Assembly: GCA_023548195.1 (NCBI GenBank)
Contig: JAJHZJ010000496.1
Span: 11,871,070 to 11,935,069 of the forward strand
Origin: Bettongia penicillata ogilbyi
Taxonomy: Eukaryota > Chordata > Mammalia > Diprotodontia > Potoroidae
Length of the DNA stretch: 64,000 bases
Direction of reading: 5' to 3'
How positions within the stretch are numbered: position 1 is the first letter of the stretch; each line of letters begins with the position of its first letter. A program made the position numbers and the translations under genes. The notes below the pieces were generated by a model. The model did no database searches. It was not told where the DNA came from and saw only the letters and a list, made by a program, of their open reading frames with translations. This document shows, piece after piece, positions 56,201 to 64,000 of the stretch.

Positions 56201-59200
56201 AGCTGAAGGCACTGCCAGATTGGGCTGGCCCAAACTTTGGCATTTTACTTTTGTTTGTTGCCTCCTGTTTTTAATGGTTCTCTTAATTTTAATTGCTATG
56301 AAGAATTGTTTTGTTTTGTTTCATTACCTCATGATTATTAATACTTTACCACTCTGTTTTATGTGAGATTTTAATTCTCAAAATGGGTCACCTAACGTGT
56401 TATGTTTTTACCCTTCAAGCGCAGAAATTTGAATTTAATAATTAAGCTCTTCATGTTTAATATAATATTAATTTTTGGCAATTATAGTAAGCATCGAGGT
56501 AGAAAAATAGCATTGATTTTTCAAATAACCAATTTTGTCCAATTTTTTTTTATCTTCCTACTGTAGGCTCTTTGTCCATTAAGAGATGTGCCTTCTCACA
56601 GTAACCATGGTGATCCTTTGTCTTATTATCAAACCGGTGACCTCATCCGAGGTAATCTTTTTATTTAGCAGAGATAAAAGAGTAACATTTTCAACAAATT
56701 TACCAAAAAAATACATTTCTGCATATTTTTCATAGATGCTATTTTCCTAATATTTTAAGCTTGTGTCTTTCATATATTTTAGCTGGAATTAAAGATATTG
56801 ACCGCTACCATGAGAAGCTTGTGGTGTCCTTGTATAGCTCTTCTCTTCCACCTCACCTCTCTGATATGAAATTAGGTGTAATTAGCTCTGAAGATCTCCC
56901 TTTACACTACAGGTAATGATCTCTCTTCACTACAGATAATTCATCGTTTCAGTTTGTAATTTATTATCATTAACTAATAGTTTTATTGATTAATATCAAC
57001 ACAGTTCCTCAGGAAATATCTGTCCAATGTTTTGATATTTCATTTCTAAAAAAGGGAAAAGTTTTTTTGTTTTTTGTTTTTTTTATTCCATGTCAAATGA
57101 ATTGAGTCCCACTCTGTACCTCCACAGGTGTACATGTGTGTATAGCAAGAAAATATTTTTAAACTTTAAGCTTCATATTTTGTTCAATGGAGAAAATGCT
57201 GAGTCTTCCTACAAATAGTAACCATTGAATTATAAGGTTATGTTATTTATTATATTATATTATCCACACAGCAAGCTTATTGAATGTGCTATCATTCTTG
57301 CCTTATAAATGTGGAAACTGAGACCCAGAGAGATTAAGCCACCTGCCCCAGGTCATACAGTCCATGAACATCAGAGATAAAACTGGAAGATGGGTCTTGA
57401 CACTCAAATCCAGGGCTCTCTGCACTATTTTATATTGTTTATATATATAAAATTTACATTATACCTAAGAGGTATGTTCTGAAGTTTGAGGACTAAATTG
57501 TATATAAATTTCATGTTTGTCATTGTTTTGTTTTCTTTAAGGAGGAGTGTTGAATTAAATAGTAATTCTTTAGAGTCGTATGAAAATGTCATGCAGCATT
57601 CCGTGGGATTTATGAATCCAGGAGTAGTTGAATTTCTCCTGGGAAAACTAGGAATCAGTGAATCCAATCCACCATCCTTAATGAGAGGCCTTCAGAGGTA
57701 TTATAGTAACTACATATTATTCTGGAGGGTGGGGAAAGGGAGGAAAAGTGGGACTGCAAAGTCCAGCATTTTAGAGGAGTGTGATCTGATGTATGATGGA
57801 TTTGGAGGATACCTGTGTGTCACAGAGTCTTCAACCAAAACAGGCTTAGAGGAAAATAAATGACCATTAGAAAACAGCAGCTAGACAGGTACTTGGTCAG
57901 TTGGCACAAGATTAACATCATATAGCTGAGAGATGAGCTTAATGCTAGTTTTACTGTGGTTTCTTCTACCCCCAGTGTTTTCTAAGGCAGGCGCAGCAAC
58001 GGTTGCACTTTTAGGGTGGAGAGACAACACTCAGAGTAGGAAGGGAATCTTCAGCTCAGTGGGAGAAACTAGAGTTTCACCAGGAGATTTGAAAGGGTCT
58101 GTAAAACAGAAAGCAGTAGAGCTAGAGGGGCTTAGTCACTCTACGTAATTAACTCGACAGCAATGTGGGGGTGATGCAGGCTGGCCAGTGAGAACATGGT
58201 GCACCTTACTGTGCATGGTGTTTACCCTAGCCTAGCATGCAGTCATCTCTGTTCAGATCCAGTGTTTTTCCTTGTCTTTGGGGACAGTTCAGGAGCATGA
58301 ATTCAACAAAAAGGATTGAGCTGTTCTGTGCCAGGACTGTGCTTGGCATTGGGAATATTAAGACAAAAAAATGTCCTATTCTATTCTGCATCAGTATGTG
58401 AGAGAGAAGCTATGGAGCGGGGGATGGTGGAAGAGATTTTCAGTGTACATCTTTGGACATGTGGTAGTTCTGTCGTATCAGTGACAAGTTAGCAATGACA
58501 ATTTTAGTTTTCCTTTATTCAGCATTGGTAACGATAAACGTCAGTGCTTGCAAAGACCAAGGCAAGAACTTTATGCAAAGGTAAAACGGGTAAGGTTCTA
58601 ATTTCGTTGTTGTTGTTTTATAGAACAAATTTCTCAGAAGAAGATTTTGCTTTTACATTAAGGAAAAAGCAGTCTGCTTCCTGGGCTTTAAAATGGTATG
58701 ACAATTTTTGGCTTTTCTCAAAGCATCGTAAAAGCTAAAGTTCATAGATGGCAAGCATTTTTCTAAGCGCACTGAAAATTGTTTGCCAGTTCTGGGCCAT
58801 ACACACTCCCCCATCTTCCCCTCCACTCTAAAAGCTCTTTTGCACCTCTTTTATTTTAGATAATTTGCTCCATTCTACCTCCCTCTGTTCTCTTCGACTA
58901 GTGCATTCCTTTTTCTCAGCCTTAAATTTTGTTTAGGTAGTCATCCATCATATTCAACTCACACCATAGTCTGAATATTCCTAACTGCCCCAATAATGAG
59001 AAAGTTCTCATTCGTTAGAAGTATTTTCCTTTGTAGAAATATAAACAGTTTAACCTTATTAAATCCCTTAGGATTTCTCTTTCCTGCTTCTTTTAAATCT
59101 TATATTTGAAAGTCAGATTTCCTGTGCAACTCTAGTCTTTTCATCAGGAATTCTTGAAAGTCCTCTTTTTTTATTGAAGGTCCATTTTTTCCCCCAAAGA

Positions 59201-60421
59201 ATGATACTCAGTTTTGTTGAATAGGTGATTTTTGGTTGTAGTCCTAGCTCTTTTGCCCTCTGGAGTATCCTATTCCATGCCCTCTGTTCCTTTACGGTAG
59301 AAATTGCTAAATCTTGTGTTAGTCTGACTGACTCCACAATATTTGAATTGTTTCTTTTTGGTTGTTTGCAGTATTTTCTCCCTGACCTGGTTGTTCTGAA
59401 TTTGGAAAGCAATATTCCTGGGAGTTTACATGTTGGGGTCTCTTTCAGGAAATGATTGGTGGATTCCTCCAATTTTTAGAATATCAGGGCAGTTTTCCTT
59501 GATAATTTCTTTAAAGATGATGTCTAGGCTCCTTTGGGTAGTTCAGTAATTCTTAAATCACCTCTCCTGAATCAGTGCCATATCTGGCCCTGCCACCTGT
59601 TTTTGTATAATTGGCAAGCTAAGAATGATTTTTACATTTTTAAGCCATATGCAAACGGGGATTGTGGTTTGCTAGCCTCCATTCTAACCAACAAAGTTGA
59701 TGAGAAAGGACAGCCATTGTATTACTTTTTACTGAGCAGAGCCTAAACTCTGATGCTCCTCCCAATGTGGAAAGGCCTCAGATCAGGGCCAACTAATTAA
59801 ATTGTGGGTCAGTTGTCCAAGTTCAGAGAATGATCACTAGGTTGTCCATTGGCCGATGAGTAAGTTTTTGGATGTAGCAACATTTAATACCCATCTCTTG
59901 TATTTTGGAGGCACTGCAGTCTGGGTGGAAGAAGTAAGCAAAGTCTCTGGAAATACCAAAAAAAAATTATTAAAAAAAAATTTATAAAATGCATTTTTTT
60001 AAATTTAGGAAGTTGCTACTACTATAATAAATTTGATTTTCTAGTATATTATAGAAAATATGGCCTAACTTTTTTCTAGCGTGAAGATTGGGGTTGATTA
60101 TTTTAAAGTTGGCCGCCATGTGGATGCTATGAATGAATACAACAAGGCTCTGGAAATCGATAAACAGAATGTGGAAGCTTTGGTGGCTCGTGGAGCACTG
60201 TAAGTGACCTTTCTGTGAACCTTGGCTTTAGAAAATGTAACAGCATAAATAGCATTTTATGAAATACTCACTGTATTTTTGTATATTTGCATCTCTAGAT
60301 ATGCAACAAAAGGAAGTTTAAACAAAGCCATTGAAGATTTTGAAGTGGCGTTGGAAACCTGTCCAACCCACAGAAATGCAAGGAAGTACCTCTGCCAGAC
60401 CCTTGTAGAAAGAGGTGGCCA
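50064..60421 (+). CDS. TTC14: TTC14, 5' half (coding exons 1-9 of a gene that continues past the window)
   Basis: Nine exons with GT-AG introns join without a frame break and encode about 387 residues that I recognise as tetratricopeptide repeat protein 14; the human protein is about 770 residues. The coding segments are 50064-50215, 51222-51346, 51454-51653, 56567-56651, 56783-56912, 57542-57697, 58624-58695, 60080-60199 and 60299-60421. Seen in order: a conserved N-terminus beginning MDRDLLRQS, an S1-type RNA-binding domain at about residues 123-205 ([18 protein letters not shown] through to KLVVSLY), a linker region, then two TPR units at about 307-340 and 341-374 ([19 protein letters not shown], then [15 protein letters not shown]). 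The lysine/serine-rich C-terminal half expected from the human protein is not in the window. S1 plus TPR suggests an RNA-associated scaffold, but the function is poorly known. The start ATG has a good context (gccATGg) and lies in a CpG island. No stop, frameshift or lost splice site is seen, so the gene looks functional. Confidence 0.95.
50755..50840 (+). repeat. tRNA-derived SINE remnant in TTC14 intron 1
   Basis: The order ccctgagttcaagtcctgcc, then a diverged stretch, then gggcaggtcgctta matches the tRNA-related head of marsupial SINEs. It is unusually CpG-rich. Confidence 0.6.
51222..51346 (+). CDS. TTC14: TTC14 coding exon 2
   Basis: The acceptor is ttctccttcag|GAAAG and the donor is GAAG|gtaatt. 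It encodes [20 protein letters not shown] and the following LLFAVSW segment, which is conserved in TTC14 ahead of the S1 domain. The phase agrees with exons 1 and 3. Confidence 0.95.
51454..51653 (+). CDS. TTC14: TTC14 coding exon 3 (start of the S1 domain)
   Basis: The acceptor is gaccacag|ATTATT and the donor is a consensus ACA|gtaagt. It encodes [12 protein letters not shown], then [18 protein letters not shown] and [14 protein letters not shown], the first strands of the S1 fold. Only 107 bases of intron separate it from exon 2. Confidence 0.96.
51860..51960 (+). repeat. L2 3'-end fragment in TTC14 intron 3
   Basis: Contains agatttgtgcctttattatg and gtgtttagtaaatgttaatt. Confidence 0.5.
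51961..53100. other. TTC14 intron 3, unassigned part
   Basis: AT-rich intronic DNA with no named repeat or exon seen. Confidence 0.4.
53105..54895 (+). mobile_element. RTE-clade LINE, heavily decayed, in TTC14 intron 3
   Basis: In shifting + strand frames it encodes pieces equivalent to the RTE at 45.6-47.3 kb: [20 protein letters not shown] near 53170-53235, [12 protein letters not shown] near 53395-53430, [13 protein letters not shown] near 53605-53645 and a 3' end (tgtcattttgatcctctttg) near 54853. There are many stops and frameshifts. It extends further 5' than the other copy and has opposite orientation. Confidence 0.85.
54985..55700 (-). repeat. L3/CR1-like LINE 3' region in TTC14 intron 3
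   Basis: Contains cattgcaggtgttgtctcac near 55160 and ttttggcactagtgagtttg near 55260, in the reverse-strand CR1 order. Diverged. Confidence 0.55.
55701..56566. other. TTC14 intron 3, unassigned 3' part
   Basis: The block 55830-56250 is richer in G+C than the surrounding intron. No repeat family or exon is recognised. The end is a normal AT-rich approach to the exon 4 acceptor. Confidence 0.35.
56567..56651 (+). CDS. TTC14: TTC14 coding exon 4 (S1 domain)
   Basis: The acceptor is cctactgtag|GCTCTT and the donor is CCGAG|gtaatc. It encodes [18 protein letters not shown] and then [10 protein letters not shown], part of the S1 domain. It follows a 4.9-kb intron filled with repeats. Confidence 0.95.
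56783..56912 (+). CDS. TTC14: TTC14 coding exon 5 (end of the S1 domain)
   Basis: The acceptor is atattttag|CTGGAA and the donor is TACAG|gtaatg. It encodes [20 protein letters not shown] and the LPPHLSD segment. The Lys-Leu-x-Val-Ser-Leu end is typical of the last S1 strand. Confidence 0.95.
57270..57430 (-). repeat. tRNA-derived SINE in TTC14 intron 5
   Basis: Contains gtggaaactgagacccagag and gccccaggtcatacagtcca. Confidence 0.75.
57542..57697 (+). CDS. TTC14: TTC14 coding exon 6
   Basis: The acceptor is ttctttaag|GAGGAG and the donor is CAGAG|gtatta. It encodes [17 protein letters not shown], then NPGVVEFLL and [10 protein letters not shown], the conserved linker between the S1 and TPR parts. 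The 156 bases keep phase with both neighbours. Confidence 0.95.
57698..58623. other. TTC14 intron 6, with an L2 fragment at 58270-58400
   Basis: The L2 piece (reverse strand) reads gtgccaggactgtgcttggc. The rest is unassigned. Confidence 0.45.
58624..58695 (+). CDS. TTC14: TTC14 coding exon 7 (72 nt)
   Basis: This short exon has acceptor gttttatag|AACAAA and donor AAAATG|gtatga. It encodes [20 protein letters not shown], a segment I recognise as conserved in TTC14. Confidence 0.94.
58780..59575 (-). mobile_element. HAL1/L1-type element: ORF1 C-terminal fragment and 3' UTR, in TTC14 intron 7
   Basis: The - strand frame at 59472-59113 reads [20 protein letters not shown], then [20 protein letters not shown], matching the C-terminal domain of L1 ORF1. 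Downstream on that strand (59110-58780) there is a T/C-rich 3' UTR as in the copy at 62.1-64 kb, and no reverse transcriptase. Confidence 0.8.
59576..60079. other. TTC14 intron 7, 3' part
   Basis: A short piece at about 59580-59645 (ggcaagctaagaatgatttt) resembles the interior of hAT-type repeats. An A/T run lies at 59955-60005. The rest is unassigned. Confidence 0.35.
60080..60199 (+). CDS. TTC14: TTC14 coding exon 8 (first TPR)
   Basis: The acceptor is tttttctag|CGTGAA and the donor is GCACT|gtaagt. It encodes [20 protein letters not shown], then [19 protein letters not shown], with the Gly, Ala, Tyr and Ala spacing of a TPR helix pair. Confidence 0.96.
60299..60421 (+). CDS. TTC14: TTC14 coding exon 9 (second TPR), last coding exon in the window
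   Basis: The acceptor is catctctag|ATATGC and the donor is GGCCA|gtaagt. It encodes [19 protein letters not shown], then [21 protein letters not shown] find no later TTC14 exon before position 64000, so intron 9 is longer than 3.5 kb. Confidence 0.95.
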
Positions 60422-60984
60422 GTAAGTATCACATCCTATTTCTATGTACAGTTACAGGTCAAAGATGGACCCCTTACAGTGGTTAGGGAGGGAGTAGGAC
60501 ATTCCAGTAAGCTTAGAAGTGGCCAACAGATCTTTTAATCTTCAGCTTTTTGGAAAATATTTCTAAAACTTTTAGAAGCCTCTTTGTAGCCATAGAAAGG
60601 ACAGTATACTGAGTATAATTGAATGTTTATTTCATGTTTTAGGATAATATAATACTCCTCGGGATTATCATTCTGAACATTTTTCATTATACAGTGTATA
60701 GTTAGAAGATGTTGGGCTATGTACTCCAAAAGTTGGGCTTTTTGTGACATTTTGAAAAAATCTTACCCCTGGTAAAAGCTTTTCATCCTTCTCACCAAAA
60801 CAAATGATTCTGGTTAAATTCCTAATCAAAGTTTATTCTCTTCTCTTCTGCCATGTATATTTATATTTAACCTATCATGCTATAGCCATACTTTACAGTA
60901 AAATTCATTAATTCAGACTAACTAGAAGAAAGCCAGCCTAAGTTGTAAGAGAAATGCAGTGATAGAAGAGAAGGGAGAGAAAGG
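60422..60984. other. TTC14 intron 9, unassigned 5' part
   Basis: No repeat or exon recognised. Confidence 0.35.
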
Positions 60985-61105
60985 AATGAAAGAACAAAGG
61001 ATAGAGAACTGGCTTCAGTCCTAAGCCCTGGGTTCTAGGACTCTCTCTGGCCCATACTGGCCATTTGATCCTGGGCAAGTCATTTAACTTCTCATGGTTC
61101 TGGAC
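60985..61105 (+). repeat. tRNA-derived SINE fragment
   Basis: Contains gatcctgggcaagtcattta. Confidence 0.65.
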
Positions 61106-61303
61106 TGTATATTGCAATAAAAGTGCTAACCTGCAGTGCTGGAGTCAGTGAAATTGCAATTCAAGTTCCTATATCCTTGACAAATAGAAGTAGTTCCATT
61201 TTTATCCTTGTGATGATCAAAGATACACTTGACAAATCTCTCATGCTTATGATAGAGAAGATACATAAAGATACAGTGGATTGGAACTGGAAGTCCCTAG
61301 TGA

Positions 61304-61550
61304 TTCAGCTGAGTGGTGCAGCGGGTAGAGTGCCAGGCCTCGAGTCAGGACTTCTTTTCCTAGTTTTAAATCCAGCCTCTGACACTTAACCGCTGTATGA
61401 CTCTGGTCAAATCACTTAACCCTGTTTGCCTCAGTTTCTTCATCTGTAAAACGAGCTGGAGAAGGAAATGGCAGACCACTCCAGCATCTCTGCCAAGAAA
61501 ACCCCAATGAGGTTACAGGGAATGAGACACAACTGAGAAACCACTGAACT
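61304..61550 (+). repeat. Full-length tRNA-derived marsupial SINE
   Basis: Contains the head (gagtgccaggcctcgagtca), the middle (acgagctggagaaggaaatg) and the end (tgccaagaaaaccccaatga, then gacacaactgagaaacc). Well preserved. Confidence 0.9.
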
Positions 61551-61849
61551 TCAGTTATGTGGGTTTGGAACTGGAGGTACCTAGTGCAGTAGCCCAGGGA
61601 TCTGTGCCTTTGTTGGCCCTCACCCTTTTTTCTTGTCATTGTCCTTCCTTTGCTAGACCCTGGTCCAGCATTATTTCCATCAGTCTTCTTCCACCAGTCC
61701 TCTTCACAGGCTGCTGAATGGAGCTGGAGGAGGTCATTCAACCCTAGACTGGGTCAATTTTAAATTCCTGTTATCCACCCTACCTAGGCCCTCACTGAAG
61801 CAGGGCCATCCTTCTGTCCTTATTAATAGATTTCCTTGCTCTTTCCAAA
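61551..61849. other. TTC14 intron 9, unassigned
   Basis: Nothing recognised. Confidence 0.3.
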
Positions 61850-62128
61850 TCTTCTCTTTACTGAGAAAATTGAGATTATTGAAAATGAGCTTCTTAATTC
61901 ATTTCCTTTCATCTCAGAACACCTTGACGTCATCTGTCACCCTCTTCTTTCCTCCAATTTTTGACAATGCAGTGGCTTTTGTCCTTGCCAAAATTAATGC
62001 TTCGACATGTTCTCTGGTTCCCATCCCTGCAGCAGATTGCCCCCTCAGTCATCCTCTCTCATCTTCATTTCTCTCCATATGCTGGTTCCTTCACTGTTAC
62101 TTGCAGACATGTCCAAGTCTCCCCTGTC
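61850..62128 (+). repeat. L2-like LINE, part upstream of the reverse transcriptase
   Basis: Contains ctgttacttgcagacatgtc and caagtctcccctgtcc, text I associate with L2 just ahead of its reverse transcriptase. It stops abruptly at the poly(T) of the next element. Confidence 0.5.
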
Positions 62129-64000
62129 CTTTTTTTTTTTAATATAAATTTATTTATTTGACTTTTTACATTCATGTTCACAAAATTTTGGGTTCCAAAT
62201 TTTTTCCCCCTTTTATCCCCTTCCCCCACCCCAATACCCCAAGCAATCTAATTTTCCCTATCTCCAATCTGCCCTCTCTTCTGTCATCCCTCCCTTCTCT
62301 TGTCTCCATCTTCTCTTTTCTCCTGTAGGGCCAGATGACTTTCTATTCCTCATTAACTGTATGTCTTCTTTTCTAGTAGCAACACAAAACTAAACAGTTG
62401 TTCCTAAAACTTTGAGTTCCAAATTCTCCCCATCCCTCCCTCCCCACCCATTCCCTTTGGGAAGGCAGGCAATTCAGTATGGGCCATATCTGTGTAGTTT
62501 TGCAAATGACTTCCATAATAGTCATGTTGTGTAAGACTAACTGTATTTCCCTCCATCCTGTCCTGCCCCCCATTGTTTCTATTCTGTCTTTTGATCCTGT
62601 CCTTCCCCAAGAGTGTTGACTTCAAATTGCTCCCTCCTCCCATTGCCCTCCCTTCCATCATCCCTCCCTCCCTGCTTATCTCCTTCTCCCCCACTTTCCT
62701 GTATTGTAAGATAGGTTTTCATACCAAAATGAGTGTGCATTTTACTCCTTCCTTTAGTCGAATGTGATGAGAGTAAACTTCATGTTTTTTTCTCAGCTCT
62801 CCTCTTTTTCCATCCACTAAAAAGTCTCCTGCTTGCCTCTTGAATGAGATATAATTTACCCCATTCCATTTCACCCTCTCTCCTCCCACTACATTTCTCT
62901 CTCACCATTTACCTTAATTTCTTTTAAGATATGGTCCCATCCTATTCAGTTCACTCTGTGCTCTCTGTCTCTGTATGTGTGTGCATGTGTGTATGTGTGT
63001 GTGCACGCATGCGTGTACATGTGTGTATGTGTGTGTGCGTGTACGTGTGTGTGTATGTGTGTGTGTGGTCCCACCAACTACCCAGATACTGAAAAGTTTT
63101 AAGAGTTACAAATATTGCCTTTCCATGTAGGAATGGAAACAGTTCACTTTTGGTAAGTCCCCTCTTTGCTGTTTACTTTTTCATGCTTCTTCTCATTCTT
63201 GTGTTTGAAAGTCAAATTTTCTTTTCAGCTCTGGTCTTTTCATCAAGGATGCTTCAAAGTCCTCTATTTCATTGAAAGACCATATTTTCCCCTGAAGTAT
63301 TATACTCACTTTTGCTGGGTAGGTGATTCTTGGTTTTAGTCCTAGTTCCTTTGACTTCTGGAATATCCTATTCCACACCCTTTGATCCCTTAATGTAGAA
63401 GCTGCTAGATCTTGTGTTATCCTGATTGTATTTCCACAATACTGGAATTGTTTCTTTCTAGCTGCTTGCAAGATTTTCTCCTTGACCTGGGAATTCTGGA
63501 ATTTGGCCACAATGTCCCTAGGAGTTTTTCTTTTTGGACCTCTTTCAGGCAGTGATCGGTGGATTCCTTGAATACTTATTTTGCCCTCTGGTTCTAGAAT
63601 ATCAGGGCAGTTTTCCTTGATAATTTCATGAAAGATGATGTCTAGGCTCTTTTTTTGATCATGGCTTTCAGGTAGTCCCATAATTTTTAAACTGTCTCTC
63701 CTGGATCTATTTTCCAGGTCAGTTGTTTTTCCAATGAGATATTTCACACATTATCTTCCATTTTTTCATTCTTTTGGTTTTGTTTTGTGATTTCTTGGTT
63801 TCTCATAAAGTCATTAGCCTCTATCTGTTCCAATCTAATTTTGAGAGAACTATTTTCTTCAGTGAGCTTTTGAACCTCCTTTTCCATTTGGCTCATTCTG
63901 CTTTTGAAAGCATTCTTCTCCTCATTGGCTTTTTGAACCTCCTTTGCCAATTGAGTTAGTCTATTTTTCAAGGTGTTATTTTCTTCAGCATTTTTTTGGG
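62129..64000 (-). mobile_element. HAL1-type (half-L1) element: ORF1 and 3' UTR, no ORF2, running off the window
   Basis: On the - strand, 63971-63744 encodes a coiled-coil part (KEVQKLTEENSSLKIRLEQI), and 63747-63193 encodes 184 residues covering the RNA-binding core and C-terminal domain of L1 ORF1 (DLENRSRRDSLKIMGLPES, RITQDLAASTLRDQRVWNR, then ITYPAKVSIILQG). The two frames are offset by a gained TG near 63745-63750. After the ORF1 stop there are only about 1.06 kb of UTR-like sequence, then a poly(A) tail (poly(T) at 62130-62141 on the + strand). No endonuclease or reverse transcriptase is present, which fits a half-L1 or an internally deleted L1. It inserted into an L2-like element. Confidence 0.85.
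62965..63068. repeat. TG microsatellite inside the HAL1 element
   Basis: About 100 bases of tgtgtg with interruptions (tgcacgcatgcgtgtacatg). Confidence 0.95.

Noticed and set aside
60422..64000. A further TTC14 coding exon in the last 3.5 kb
   Set aside because: I looked for the segment expected after the second TPR unit and found only SINE, L2 and HAL1 sequence.
1..64000. A prokaryotic, viral or plasmid system hidden in the window
   Set aside because: Gene structure with introns, a CpG island and dense mammalian repeats show host nuclear DNA throughout. I found no retroviral gag, pol or env motif; the reverse transcriptases present belong to LINEs.

Overview
This window looks like nuclear DNA from a marsupial mammal; I cannot fix the species. 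It holds one recognisable protein-coding gene, the 5' half of TTC14, in conserved exons with GT-AG splice sites on the + strand. The rest is a dense, nested layer of interspersed repeats: tRNA-derived SINEs of the marsupial SINE1/WSINE1 type, MIR-like CORE-SINEs, L2, L3/CR1-like LINEs, L1 and half-L1 (HAL1), RTE-clade LINEs and a small hAT-like element. Nothing prokaryotic is present: no operons, CRISPR arrays, rRNA or tRNA genes. The many short open frames outside the TTC14 exons are chance ORFs or decayed LINE proteins.

Positions 1-49,200 are intergenic. I found no convincing host exon there. Repeats cover roughly half, and several are nested: a SINE carrying an inverted copy of a neighbouring SINE near 14 kb, a hAT-like insert in a SINE near 38.6 kb, a 749-bp retroposon with an RTE-like tail in a SINE near 41 kb, and a SINE in a CR1 element near 44.4 kb. 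An RTE LINE (45.6-47.3 kb) and an L1 3' part (47.3-48.4 kb), both on the - strand, lie just upstream of the gene. The gaps between repeats are unassigned.

Positions 49,200-51,200 form a CpG island with GC boxes, ETS-like sites and a 19-bp tandem repeat. It is the likely TTC14 promoter. The start codon is at 50,064 and coding exon 1 ends at 50,215.

Positions 50,064-60,421 contain coding exons 1-9 of TTC14. They join in frame and encode about 387 residues: the conserved N-terminus, an S1 RNA-binding domain and two TPR units. The C-terminal half lies beyond position 64,000. The introns contain a second, badly decayed RTE copy (+), CR1 and L2 pieces, and two HAL1-type elements antisense to the gene. 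The last HAL1 runs off the right edge.

I did not find a new molecular system here. The observations most worth a second look are structural: the inverted SINE duplication, the RTE-tailed retroposon and its rearranged relative, the HAL1 copies, and SINE remnants inside the promoter CpG island.
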